Below the pieces are notes generated by a model, which ran no database searches, was not told the origin of the DNA, and saw only the letters and a program-made list of their open reading frames with translations. Positions 46,801 through 57,408 of a stretch of DNA of 64,000 nucleotides are shown here, piece after piece. The stretch's first letter is position 1; each line of letters starts with the position of its first letter. The position numbers and the translations under genes were made by a program. This DNA comes from Citrus sinensis (Eukaryota; Streptophyta; Magnoliopsida; Sapindales; Rutaceae): assembly GCF_022201045.2 (NCBI RefSeq), contig NC_068558.1, forward strand, positions 10,569,501 through 10,633,500, in the 5' to 3' direction.

Positions 46801-47350
46801 TAAGCTCAATCCAATTCAAACAAGAAGAATTCCAACGATCATCATTGAGCAAAATATTGAGAATACAACTTTCATTGAGCTTTAAATCCTTGTATTCATC
46901 TCATTCATTCACACATTGAGCTTTCATTTGTGATCAAACACATTGTGTGAGAGAAATTCATTTGTAATCCTTTTTGTAAAATCAAGTTAAAAGATTGTAA
47001 GTGTTGGGATACACTTGGGTTAAGAGATTGGGGATAATCTCTTGTTGTGAAGATCCATTGACACCTTGGAAGTCAATTGTAAGCATTTGAAGCCTTGGAG
47101 GATTGCTTAGTGAAATCCTCAAGCCCGGTGAGCTTGGAGGCGTGGACGTAGGCGGGAATTGCCGAACCACGTAAAAATCATTGTGTTTGTTTTCTCTTCC
47201 CTTAATATTTTTATTGTGCTTGATTGATTTATTTGTTATTACTTTAAATCCGTCTTAGATTTGCATTGAGTTTTGTTTTAAAATTGAATAATTTTTAATA
47301 TCCTAATTCACCCCCCCTCTTGGATTGTATACTTGTATTTCAATCACATT

Positions 47351-48545
47351 CTATTGCCCACTATTATTTTTAGAGCAAGATGATTCTTCAGGGTGCTTGA
47401 TCTTCCTAGCTATCCGATATCTGCTCTTAACCGAATACTGGTCTTTTTTATCATAATGCCACAAGATTTGGTCTGGTTGGGGGCTGTTTGGGAGCTGGAT
47501 TTGCAGAATTTTCTCAACATCTTCCTTGCTGAAATGCTGATGTATGAGTGTTTCTTTCCACTGTTGATTGGCATCTATCAAGTCTACTACAGTGGCATCC
47601 ACACTTAGAGTTGCCGGAGCGATAGGTTTAAAATTTTGTGGTCTTGGTATCCATTGGCTCTTGTATACCTTAACCGAATCCCCTGATCTAATTCTCCATC
47701 TCATTCATTTTTGGATGATTTGTCTTCCCCAAAGTATGCTCCTCCAAATGAAAGATGGCTTTGATCCCAACTTGGCTTGTAAGAATTCACTGCTCTTGAA
47801 GTATCTTGCCTGCAGAATTTTCGTCAGCAAAGATCTAGGGTTTTGGATTATTCTCCAGCTTTGCTTTGCTATCAGGGCTTGATTAAAACATGCAAAGTCT
47901 CTAAATCCGAGCCCTCCCCTACCCTTTGTGTGACAAAGACTCTCCCACTTTGTCCAGTGGATGCTTTTCCGATCCTTTTTTACTCCCCACCAAAAACCAG
48001 CAACTGCTCGTTGCATATCATCACATAAAGTCGTAGGAAGTCTAAACACATTCATTGCATAGGCTGAAACAGCCTGGGCCACTGCTTTTATTAGAACCTC
48101 CCTACCTCCGCTTAAGAAAAATTTACTTTGCCATCCCGAGATTTTGCTTAAGATTCTCAACTTTATTTCCTTGAAAAAGCTGACTTTCTTTCTTCCAACC
48201 ATGGAGGGCAACCCCAAATACTTTTCATGCTTTGAAACCACCTTTAGCTGGAAGATGTCTTTTATTTCATTTATTTGCCCAGCTGAAACGTTTCCACTAA
48301 ACAACATGGATGACTTTTCGAAGTTGAAGATCTGGCCAGAAGCAGTAGCATAGCAATCAAAAATCTACTTCAGCTTTTTGCAATCTTCCACTGCAGCTCT
48401 ACTAAAGATCAGACTGTCGTCTGCAAACAACAAATGATTGATGAAAAGCTCTTTGTTGAACTTCAACCCCTGGCTTCTTTTTATCCGCTTGAATCAGCAT
48501 ACTGGAAAAGCCTTCTGCACAAGCTGTGTAGGCCAGTCAATGCTC
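47351..48545 (-). pseudogene. LINE reverse-transcriptase C-terminal region
   Basis: From FADDS (near 48420) through YATASGQIFNFEKS, KYLGLPSMVGRKK, SKISGWQSKFFLSGGREVL, GFWWGVKKDRKSIHW and KGMRW-type text to CSKNNSGQ and a TAG. Stops near 48375 and 47354 and the 5' truncation near 48545 mark it as dead. Confidence 0.85.
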
Positions 48546-49655
48546 TACACGATGGTGATGACTAAGCATCACAATTTAAGTTGACGTGTCGAGTTATATA
48601 TGTCCCACTCGTACAAAATTTAAGTTTGACATTGACTTACATGTTTTTTTTAAAAATTTAATAACTTAATTAATTTAATTTTAATTTATTAAATTATGAA
48701 GAAGGTATTTAGTTATTTTTTACTTAATGATTTAATTAACTTATTTTTCAATCAGTGAAATCATTCAATATGTTTTTTTTTAACTTAACATAAATTTTCA
48801 ATCACTAACTCATAAAGTTATTAAGTCATTTTTTTTAATTTTTTGCTTAATCTAAAAAGTCTAAATAATATTATTAAAAGATATTATCCAAAATATACCT
48901 ATTTAATTAATTATTTTTCATCATTACCTATTTTAAATTTAATAATTAGTATTACTACCCATCTTTATAACTTGTGATAATATAATGGTAAACTATTATT
49001 ATTTTATTTTTTATTTTCTTCAAATTAGCATTATTTAACTTTATAATTTTCTATGTATATTTTCACATAAAAACATCATGGGCTACAATAAAATTGATTA
49101 ACATATACTAATTTATAATATAAAGGGTCGTATCAATTGAACATGATTCATGTTATGATAATACATTATCTTATTTAAGTTCTTTGAGATGTTTATTAAT
49201 TTGTTTAATATTTATCATTTGTGAGGAACAAATTCAAAATTTTTAAGTTAAAAAAATAAATTAATATTTATTTTTAGCAATTCAAAAAAAAAATATCATT
49301 CAGATTCAGACATTCAACTCTATTCAAAATTCAGACTAATTTAAGTCTATCTAGATTTCAGATAAAAAAAATGCCACCTTGGCACCCATTTGAAATTATT
49401 TTTGGGATGCTCAAACATGAGTTTGAAAAATTAAAAGTTAATTTTAGTGTTTATTAATTTTTTAAAAAATCACTTTTAATAAAGTCACCTATCCTACAAC
49501 AAATTTCAGAAAACAAGGAAAAAGTAGTTTTTTCAAAATTAATTTAAGAATCAATTTTATATTTAATACAAATTTCATATGTATCCACATTTGTATTATA
49601 ATAATTCAAAATTATCCTTATTAATTAAAAAAATAAAATTATTAACTTTAAAGAG

Positions 49656-49657
<2 letters not shown>

Positions 49658-49695
<38 letters not shown>
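49658..49695 (+). repeat. (ATT)n microsatellite
   Basis: About 12 uninterrupted ATT units. Confidence 0.9.
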
Positions 49696-49698
<3 letters not shown>

Positions 49699-50028
49699 AT
49701 AAAAATAAAAATAATAATGTAAAATATTTATTTTAGTTATTAGTTACTATAAATACATAGTAAAAAATATTTTTATTATATATGTTAATAAATATGTAAA
49801 TAAATTTTACTTAATATTATGTTTAATTCAGTTATTTATATTTTTAACAGTAAGATTTACCCAACACATGAAATTACTTTTAAAACTCATAACATTTTTA
49901 AAATCAAATTTTACCAAATATTAAATTGATTCTCTTTACAGTTAATTATTTTTCCAGCATTGTTAATAACAATTATTTTAAAAATTACAATATTACCAAT
50001 CTAAAAATAGATTTAGTGGCACTCACCG

Positions 50029-50111
50029 CGGCCCATGTGTTTAGCTCTTATTGATGGAACTATTCAATGAGATCTACAATTCTTTCAAATGAGAGCTTGA
50101 CACATGGGCCG
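50029..50111. other. 83-base near-perfect hairpin
   Basis: CGGCCCATGTGT at 50029-50040 pairs exactly with ACACATGGGCCG at 50100-50111. After one G-T and one mismatch the stem goes on through AGCTCTTATT with GAGAGCT and AAAT on the other side. The stem is about 24 base pairs and the loop about 34 bases. It could be a tiny MITE or a small-RNA precursor. Confidence 0.6.
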
Positions 50112-51268
50112 TTGCTCATCATAAACCGAGCAATTTCGCCCATAAAATCAAAACCCTTATTACTATTATTAGTTAATTTTTAAATCTCACTCACTTTACT
50201 TGATTTTAATATATTCTTAAAAATATTTTGTGGCGCTGCCCACTCAAATTCTCATTGATTTTGATTTTGATTAATATGACTAAAATAATTTTTTTTTAAA
50301 TAAGGCAAAAATAGCATAATTTTATTGGATAAAAAAATGAATAGCAAATCTTTAATCAAATAAATGATCGTATCATAAACAGATTCAAGTCTCATAAGCT
50401 CCCCAGGGAGGGGCCGAGCTAATGCTCCGTCGTTTAACTAGCGAGGCCTAGCCACTAGTTACTCCACATTGTTCATTCTTTTATTTGACTTATCGTAGAA
50501 GAAACTGTACGTAGCAAATATTCACAATAATAGAATCCATCAAACCCCAAAACCAAAAGTGATTTCCGGTACAATCAACTTTTACATACCAGTGATTTCT
50601 AGATGTATTGTCGCCAATTTTAATCATTTTCATCAAGGAAGCCATTCTTCGGAAACGAATCGACTCAAACAGACTGATCAATTACCAATGATGTTCTTCA
50701 AATGTTGAATTAAAGACAAAATTAACTCTAAAATGTGGAGCGAAATTACCAAGTTTTTTTGTCATTTGGGCATTCAAACTTTACATATATAGTTTCAAGT
50801 TAATCAACTTCAGCCTGTTTACACATCAATAATGTCCCCTGAAAAAGGTCCAGACAATTGACAAAACAGTGCGTGGAGCTAGCTAGTCATCAAGATGCTG
50901 CTGGCTTAAAGTTATTCTTGTCTCAAGTGGTACGCTTTTAATTAGATCAAGATGGGCATGTAAACTTTATGCAAGCATTTGCTAATTAAACTAATGAAGG
51001 CTTTTATGAAAAGATCTGCAGTCTTTTCGATTTGTGGAAGCGGGCATGCAAAGCAACCTTCAATGCGAAGCTCTAAGCCATTCCTTACTTTGTTCTCTGC
51101 ATTACTTGCTACCAAGCCAAGCTACAAAACCCACATATATGCCATCTCCTAGTATATATATACATATATATACATGCATATTACTGATACTGGTGCAAAA
51201 TAAATCAACATCACCATTTCACCAGCACACAAAATTAATTAGCCTATAATTAACATAACGAAACAGCC

Positions 51269-52473
51269 ATGCCGATTTACACATCATCATCCGAGTCCGA
51301 CAACGAACCCTCACGTCCGTCGAGAACCACCCCACGGCCACGCCCCCCGAGGTTGTTGGGGAGCCAAAGGCCAATACATGACATTCTCGGAGGAGGAAAA
51401 GGTACTTTACATATATGCGTGCGTGCGTGCGTGTGTTTTAATTTTTATTTAATTTCAAAATGTCATTTTGTTTGTGTGCATTATTAATTTTGATGATTGG
51501 ATTCACATAATTCACAGTCGCGGATGTCTTGCTATGGAAGAACATAACGGTGTCAGCCTCGCTTTTGATTGGAATGACAGTGATTTGGTTCCTGTTTGAG
51601 GTTGTGGAGTACAATTTTGTGACCTTGCTCTGTCACATTTCCATCACATCAATGCTTGCACTCTTTATATGGTCTAAGGGCGCAGAATTTTTCAATTGGT
51701 ATCTATCTATTTATTACTTCACAAACTATACCATTCGTAACAATGATTTTTTTTTTTTTTTTTGCCTATAAATATTGACATTTGAATTATAAATTCTCAG
51801 GAAACCTCCCCAAATCCCGGAAGTAATATTACGGGAATCAACATTCAGAGAGGTTGCTTCAACTTTACGAGTAAGATTCAATAAAATCCTGTCAAAGCTC
51901 CTCGACGTGGCATGTGGAAAAGATCCAGGACTCTTCATTCTGGTATTGCCATAAAACTGAGGAGCTTCCTTCAAAAAATTTATTAACGAGTTATTTTCTT
52001 TTTATTAATAACTGACGTACCGATCAAAGCTGGAATCCAAGACCTGAATCCTTGGAAGGCCGCTCCTTGCCACAGGAACTGTACCTTGCATTCAATTAAT
52101 CAGTTAAATAACTTATGTTCTCTTATATATTATGCTACAGGTAATAGCCATTCTGTATATTTTTTCCGTGATTGGAACTTACTTCAGCTTCTTAAATCTC
52201 CTTTATCTTGGTAAGAATTTGCCACTATAATTCAATAATGTACACATATGATTATTGAAATTTTGGGGCAGTGTGGACTAATAATATGGTTTCTTTTTTC
52301 GTGTGCCTGAAGGTTTTATCTGCATTTTAACGGTGCCGTTTCTGTATGACCGATACGATGAACATGTTGATTATATTGCTGACAGAGAATTCCGTCGAAT
52401 GAAGAAGATGTTCAGAAGGTTTAATTCTCAGTTTCTTAACAAGATTCCAAGAGGGCCTGTTAAAGAGAATTAA
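51269..52473 (+). CDS. Reticulon-like protein (RTNLB family), 5 exons
   Basis: ER-membrane-shaping protein. Reticulon domains insert hairpins that curve and tubulate the ER; some plant members act in immune-receptor trafficking or plasmodesmata. Exons 51269-51401, 51518-51698, 51801-51942, 52141-52210, 52313-52473, with GT-AG introns and frame kept, give 228 residues. The N terminus is short, Ser/Pro/Arg-rich and cytosolic. The reticulon domain starts at HDILGGGKVADVLLWKN (the classic start motif) and has two long hydrophobic hairpins (about residues 55-105 and 150-185), with YDRYDEHVDYIA between or after the second. The C terminus is basic, ending KIPRGPVKEN without a K-K retrieval motif. 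Length is normal for the short plant RTNLB class. No break seen. Confidence 0.92.
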
Positions 52474-55257
52474 GCCACATAATCGAAGTTGTTACTGCTC
52501 ACGTTACAGTTGAATTATGTGTTATTTACTATTCGAAAAATACAGATTGATCCATTTCATGGATATTGTAAGATACGTATAAATGTGTATATGGTGTGTA
52601 AATATGTACTTTGTTTCTATGTAATTTTTATTTGCTAATATGCAACTACAAGCCTTAACATATGACCTAATAAGTAAGGAGAAACAGAATTTTCAGAAAA
52701 ATTAGTAAAATGAGGCCATTTTATATGCAATTAATCTTGGCGTAAAGGGGTTGATCATTTTCAACTCTAACCATATGTACACTGGTAAATTGAGCGAAAT
52801 AAATAGTTTCGAAAAGACTTTTATGTTGAAAATATTTAGTGTTGAGTGGTCTCATATTGATTAGAAAATGGGTGATATGGCTTAAATAGATAATGAATTA
52901 CTTATCTAATAAATTTATCTTTCGGATTGGAAACGTAGATATTATAAGTCATCCCCCAACAGATAACTAGCATTAGAGCACGATCCTAATAGTCAAGATG
53001 TGATAAACTCAACATTATTAAAATGGATCACCTCTCCATCATCCCAAGAAGTGGTATTAGAGTCAACTCTAATAGTTGAGATGTGGTGGACTCAATGTTA
53101 GATAAATGGGTCACTCACATCCCCAATGATGATAGTTTTAATTGTTAAGATGTTGAGTTGTCCCACATTGATAAGAAAAAAAGGAGATGACACATCACTT
53201 TAAAAGACTAATCTTTTAAGTTAGAAATCTAAATATTCTATCCCAGCTCCAATAATTAATTTGTTAGAAATCTAAATATTCTATCACAGCCCCAATAATT
53301 AATTTTTTAACTATTAATATGATAACATCACATCATTTATCAAGAAATTAATGACACGTCGAATACCAAGTGTAAACAAAACTATGTTTTACAACTACGT
53401 AATCGTAGCATTATTCCAATACTATAGTTAAGTGATTTATTATCCACTGAAATAACAAAATGTCTCGAACAATTTAAAACGACAAAATTGTTTTGTTAGG
53501 TCTACTGTTTTTCCTGCCCAGAGAGAATATATAGCAGTGATGTTCATAACCTTCAGCGCACATTTAAATATTTTGCAAATGGTCATCAGTTAATATTTAC
53601 CTTTTTGTCAATCATACATACGCTATCCCATCTCACTGTGAATATTAAATTATTCCTTGTAATCGAACATGCTAACCTCTTACTTTTACGATTAGAGGCC
53701 AACCAACTAGACTATCATTTAAGGATAAATGTTATTAATTAGTTAATTCCTATTACTACTCTTGTCATAAGTGGGTGCCGTTTCGTTAAATTCCAATCTT
53801 AATTTAGATCTAGAACTTACAAGTGGCACCTTTTTTGTCCTTTGATGCTCCAATGAAACAAAGACAAAAAAAAAAAATTTAAAAAAAAATTAGAAAACAC
53901 ATGGAGGAAAATGAAAGTACAATTATAGCATGATACAGAACCCTTTCGATCGAACTTGTACAATAATAGAAGCAAAAACTAATTCTTAATCCCTCTCACG
54001 ATGCAATTAATATTATTGTAATATTATTCTTTTCTAGGCTATAATACAACCCCCACTATGGCAAATAGTTACAATTTTAATAAGGTTTATTTAAACCCTT
54101 TTCACAAGTAAATAAAGGATGAGATGAGACTGGCCTAGTTTTAGCCTTCCCAGGGCAAGATCAGAGAAGGGGGAAAAAAAAGTTGAAGTCTTTGATTTAA
54201 TAATTATGAATATTAAAGAATGAAGATCGTGGCCAATATTTGTTCGTTGTTAGTGCATTACCACAAACTTCCATGTAAAAACAGCAAATTCATTCTCTTT
54301 TAGGGGAAGGAAAAAAAAAACACTGTTTCTTAGAATTTTATTATTGACCAAGACTGTGACAAGAAAGAGTGGGGGTGAATGCGCTGCCAACCATCATTAA
54401 AGTTTTATATGTGCATGCATAGAAAGAGTGGCTGTGTTGACCCCACCACCTCCATTGTCAAAATTCCGATGGTTGTGTCTGCCAATTCAAATGCAAGCGA
54501 GACGAATCAATGAAGTTTTTATTAAATCCTAAAATAGTTTGAGAGAGATTGAGATCTAAGTGGTTTTGGACCTTAAAGCCACTATTTAATTTCTTCTCTT
54601 TGGGGTTGAGATACTGTGGCAGAAGGTATAAAACAAAATTATAAGTATAATGTTTGGAGTTCTGAACTTTTTTCACATGTCAAATTCATTAAAAAAACAA
54701 CTACAATTTAGCTATTGTTAGTTATAAATTCTCAAGGCTCTTTATATATTGAAAACTAATCTTTTAGTTAAAACTTTAATTAAAACTTTAATTTTTTGTT
54801 ATTGACTCTCAAATTATAAGATTTAGATCTAATGCTAAATTATACAGTCTGTGCTCCAACTCTTTATAATCTTTCACTACATGTGTATTATAACTCAACT
54901 CTTTATAATTTTTTACTACATATGTATCTATCGCAATATATGATTAAGGTTTAATTAATTTTATATTTTTATCCAATAACTAACAAATATATCTTTCTAA
55001 ATTGTTAGTAAAAAGCTCAATAACACTGAATGCAAATCCTAAATTATGATGTATTATATACACACAAAATTTGGATAGGTAATAAAAAACTTCTACGTTT
55101 TAAGTATAACTGAAAAATTAGAATTTTGAGAGAAGAGTATACGACAACGACAATATTGAGGACACTTAGGATTATGAATTTTATAAAAGTATAAAGTTTT
55201 ACATGTGCAATTATATCAGAGCCACATTTATTGCTTGACTCATTGACTTAGGGCTTC
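52474..55257. other. Intergenic region with a SINE remnant
   Basis: I see no gene. After the reticulon 3' UTR, 52850-53300 holds two or three diverged copies of a GATGTGGTGGACTCAA-like / TCTAAATATTCTATC-like unit, suggesting local duplication. A SINE-like element lies at about 53620-53725. The rest is AT-rich. Confidence 0.5.
53620..53725 (-). mobile_element. tRNA-derived SINE-like element
   Basis: On the minus strand: box-A-like TAGTCTAGTTGGTTGGCC, then AAGAGGTTAGCATGTTCGATTA-type text with box B (TGTTCGATTACA) about 35 bases later. This is the tRNA-like head of a plant SINE. Tail and target duplications unclear. Confidence 0.5.
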
Positions 55258-55264
55258 TATAAAA
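55258..55264 (+). promoter_or_regulatory. TATA box of the Cys/Gly-tail protein gene
   Basis: TATAAAA, 79 bases before the ATG at 55343. Confidence 0.55.
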
Positions 55265-55342
55265 AAGCCTTTGTTGTAGGAGAAGCTCACTTCCCCACAC
55301 ACAAAGCTTATCACCAGTGATCATCACAGAGAGATAGAGTAG

Positions 55343-55591
55343 ATGGTGAGACAATTATTGACAGAGTATATCATCACTGTGAATGGAGAAGGTGCTGCTG
55401 ATGGTCTGGCAAGAGCTTGTGTATTCATCTTAGCAGCTTTGCTCACTCTTTCTCTATTACCAGCCATAATCTTTGCTTGTGCAGAAGGTGCATCCAAAGG
55501 AAAAACTTCTTCAGCCGATGATTCCAACCTTTACGGTGCCGGCTGCACCGCTGGTTGTGGCGGCGGTTGCGGTGCAGGTTGTGGTGCATGA
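55343..55591 (+). CDS. Small membrane protein with Cys/Gly-rich tail, function unknown
   Basis: A single-exon gene for 82 residues that I do not recognise. Residues 1-23 are soluble, with no signal peptide at the very start. A hydrophobic segment of about 24 residues (CVFILAALLTLSLLPAIIFA, about 26-46) would span a membrane. A short charged linker rich in Ser/Lys follows (about 48-65). The last 17 residues have a repeated Gly-Cys pattern (GCTAGCGGGCGAGCGA), which could bind metal, be acylated or form disulfides. A TATA box at a fitting distance, a leader with GATC-rich text, and a stop followed by AATAAA-like sequence near 55617 (GCAAATAAACC) support a real gene. The minus-strand ORF over it looks like a shadow. 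Confidence 0.7.
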   Translation: MVRQLLTEYIITVNGEGAADGLARACVFILAALLTLSLLPAIIFACAEGASKGKTSSADDSNLYGAGCTAGCGGGCGAGCGA

Positions 55592-56457
55592 ATTTTACAG
55601 CTTCTTCATAATATGCAAATAAACCTCGCTCTAAGTGTTGAAGTTAGTAGAATTTGTTTTGTTTTGGTAGCCGAAGGCCTTCGTTGAATGTATTTATAAT
55701 ATTTTAAAGTTGAGATTTAATTATCTAATTATAAATCACATCTTTTTTTTTATAAGATCCACGACAAAACTCATATCAGCATTGAATTCTTGTCAATGAA
55801 ATGATGAATGATATGTGATCATCATCACAGAAGAGGTCTTAGTAACTAATTATGAATTACAATCAATTTTTTATGCTGTGAGAAGCTTATACAATTTTGC
55901 ATTTTATTGTAATGCTTCAGAAAACAAAATGAAGACTAAAATTTTCCAAAGCAGCACAGCACTAGTGAAGATTATGATCTAATAAAAAAAGCTAATCTAG
56001 CTCCATGTTCTATGATGATTGATGAGCATTCCATATTCTTTGAATCTGTGTCATCACTTTCGTGGGTCTATTTCGTTCACCCGATCCATTTTAGCCAAAA
56101 GTTTTGGTTCACATGTCATACCAAAACCAAAGAAAACAAAGGAAAAAAGAACTTCTTTATTAAAAAAAAAAAAAAGATACATTTAAACATTATCACATGT
56201 AAATTGATTATTATTGTCTCTCATTTTACAAGTTTTTATCTAGACAAATACAACAGAATGATTGATCATCAATAAAGTAGAAAAGAATAAAAGAATTAAT
56301 TTTGGCCATAGCCAACAAGTGCACTCGTTCTTCATAAAATTTATCTTTCTTCTGTTAAACCTGTGTCTTAGAGTATGGATGAATTTATCTTATCAAGTGC
56401 TCACAATATTTTAATTGGTAATAATTAAATTAAATAAATGCGGAGCCTACCACCAAC
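55592..56457. other. Intergenic, no gene seen
   Basis: AT-rich sequence between the Cys/Gly-tail gene's 3' end and the tRNA gene. No supported feature. Confidence 0.5.
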
Positions 56458-56538
56458 GTCAAGATGGCCGAGTTGGTCTAAGGCGCCAGTTTCAGGTACT
56501 GGTCCGAAAGGGCATGGGTTCGAATCCCATTCTTGACA
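56458..56538 (+). tRNA. tRNA-Leu (anticodon CAG)
   Basis: An 81-base class-II tRNA. The acceptor stem GTCAAGA pairs with TCTTGAC (56531-56537), with A as discriminator. The D arm GCCGAGTTGGTCTAAGGC contains box A (TGGCCGAGTTGG). The anticodon stem CCAGT/ACTGG encloses loop TTCAGGT, so the anticodon is CAG (reads CUG). A variable arm of about 11 bases is typical of leucine tRNAs. The T arm ATGGGTTCGAATCCCAT contains box B. There is no intron. A T7 run at 56546-56552 serves as the Pol III terminator, and CAA lies just upstream. Confidence 0.93.
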
Positions 56539-56545
56539 AAATGAG

Positions 56546-56552
56546 TTTTTTT
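56546..56552 (+). terminator. Pol III terminator of tRNA-Leu
   Basis: Seven T residues, eight bases after the tRNA 3' end. Confidence 0.8.
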
Positions 56553-56984
56553 CGATTTTTGGGTTCGGTGGGTCGCATCACATTTTACGATCTTAATTTA
56601 TTGACTAATGCATACAAAAATGAAAAATATGTAGCATTTAAAAAATTTAAACTCATTTTCTCATAAATACTTTAATTAATAGATTTCATTAATTTTATTT
56701 CTCCCAGTAATCACTTTTGAAAGTATCTGCGTCAGCTTTTTGCACTATCAAGATTAGTTTACTAATATGAATGAAGAAGCTAAGCAATTCTTTGCACCTA
56801 CTGCACGAATCTCTCTATCTTCATCATGAAAATATTAGTTTTCAAAGCAAGAATCTCTCTTCTAAAGTAATTTATCAAGCTAATTGCTGAGGAAAACGTA
56901 CTAAAGTGGCAAAAACTTGGTAACATTGAACTGATAATCAAAAACAAACTTTGCCTTCACATTGCAACTATTCAAGCCTATTTG

Positions 56985-57308
56985 TCATCCTATTTTTTGG
57001 ATCGGAGGACCCGATTCCTTTGAGCATGCGTGTGATTTACACGGCATGCTATCGGAATCAATGTCGGAAAATGATGAATACGCTGCAAAAATCCTTTTCT
57101 TCGATGCACAAGCAGCCCATTGCACTGCACGCTGTGTAGCTCGCCATCCGATCTTGCACGGTAGCTTGATGCAGCAGCAAGCAAATGATAACGGGCAACA
57201 AACACAAAATAAACAAGCACTACATGCAAACTCTATAACTTTACTGCAGAATTTGGAATTCTTGAATGCGGCAGAACAAGATGTAGCTGTAGGTCTTGCC
57301 GCCTTCAT
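56985..57308 (-). CDS. Small cysteine-rich protein with a hydrophobic segment, function unknown
   Basis: 107 residues from ATG 57306-57308. The centre is CSACLFCVCCPLSFACCCIK followed by LPCKIGWRATQRAVQWA: a Cys-rich hydrophobic segment and then an amphipathic basic stretch, an architecture seen in some uncharacterised plant proteins with CCPL...CCIKLPCK-like cores. That likeness is from memory and unproven. The C terminus is Ser/Asp-rich. A short ORF starting MQQWFLHDSGDN lies just upstream on the same strand (about 57387-57304), either a uORF or an upstream exon. The opposite strand holds a 148-codon ORF over the same bases; I prefer the minus strand because its composition is patterned, but which strand is expressed is not certain. 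Confidence 0.45.
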   Translation of the reverse strand: MKAARPTATSCSAAFKNSKFCSKVIEFACSACLFCVCCPLSFACCCIKLPCKIGWRATQRAVQWAACASKKRIFAAYSSFSDIDSDSMPCKSHACSKESGPPIQKIG

Positions 57309-57408
57309 TTTACACCGACTTTCCTCTTATAGGAGAAACCTGCTTTCCATTTTCACTATTGTCACCAGAATCATGCAGAAACCACTGCTGCATAGTCACG
57401 GCCGTTGA

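Larger units (their letters stand above)
46127..47342 (+). mobile_element. Solo LTR, 1,216 bp, inserted in the LINE
   Basis: Begins TGTTAGCATACG and ends TTGTATTTCA, flanked by a 5-base ATCAC direct repeat (46122-46126 and 47343-47347). There is no internal coding region or second LTR, so it is the product of LTR-LTR recombination. The internal order supports plus-strand sense: a cluster of AACGG/CCGTT motifs (46443-46775), TATAAA at 46795-46800, then a leader-like region and a C-rich CACCCCCCCTC near the end. The opening text (TTGATGATAACAAAC) is like that of Copia LTRs; lineage unproven. Confidence 0.88.
45138..48545 (-). mobile_element. LINE (L1-type non-LTR retrotransposon), 5'-truncated and interrupted
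   Basis: Minus strand, starting inside the reverse transcriptase: the FADDS motif lies near 48411-48426. It runs through the C-terminal RT region (KYLGLPSMVGRKK, GGREVLIKAV, GGLGFRDF), an RVT zinc-binding region (PEKIKIFMWRA, CSRCKMKAESTVHAILEC) and an RNase H domain (KANVDAA, AEAAAVNFG, EMDCKEI, CNAIAHALA), ending in a poly-A tail (T-run at 45138-45150 on the plus strand). Stops at about 48375 and near 47351 show decay. A solo LTR (46127-47342) splits it. Joined across that insertion the frame is continuous. Confidence 0.88.
48546..51268. other. AT-rich intergenic region
   Basis: I see no gene. It contains an (ATT)n microsatellite and an 83-base near-perfect hairpin (50029-50111). The last ~100 bases, with a TATATATACATATATA stretch near 51154-51172, are the promoter and leader of the reticulon-like gene. 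Confidence 0.55.

Noticed and set aside
50395..50465. GC-richer patch (CCCCAGGGAGGGGCC) as a possible tRNA or SINE
   Set aside because: No box A/box B pair and no cloverleaf; left unassigned.
51034..51249. 71-codon ORF before the reticulon gene
   Set aside because: Lies in the leader/promoter of the reticulon-like gene and has no recognisable content.
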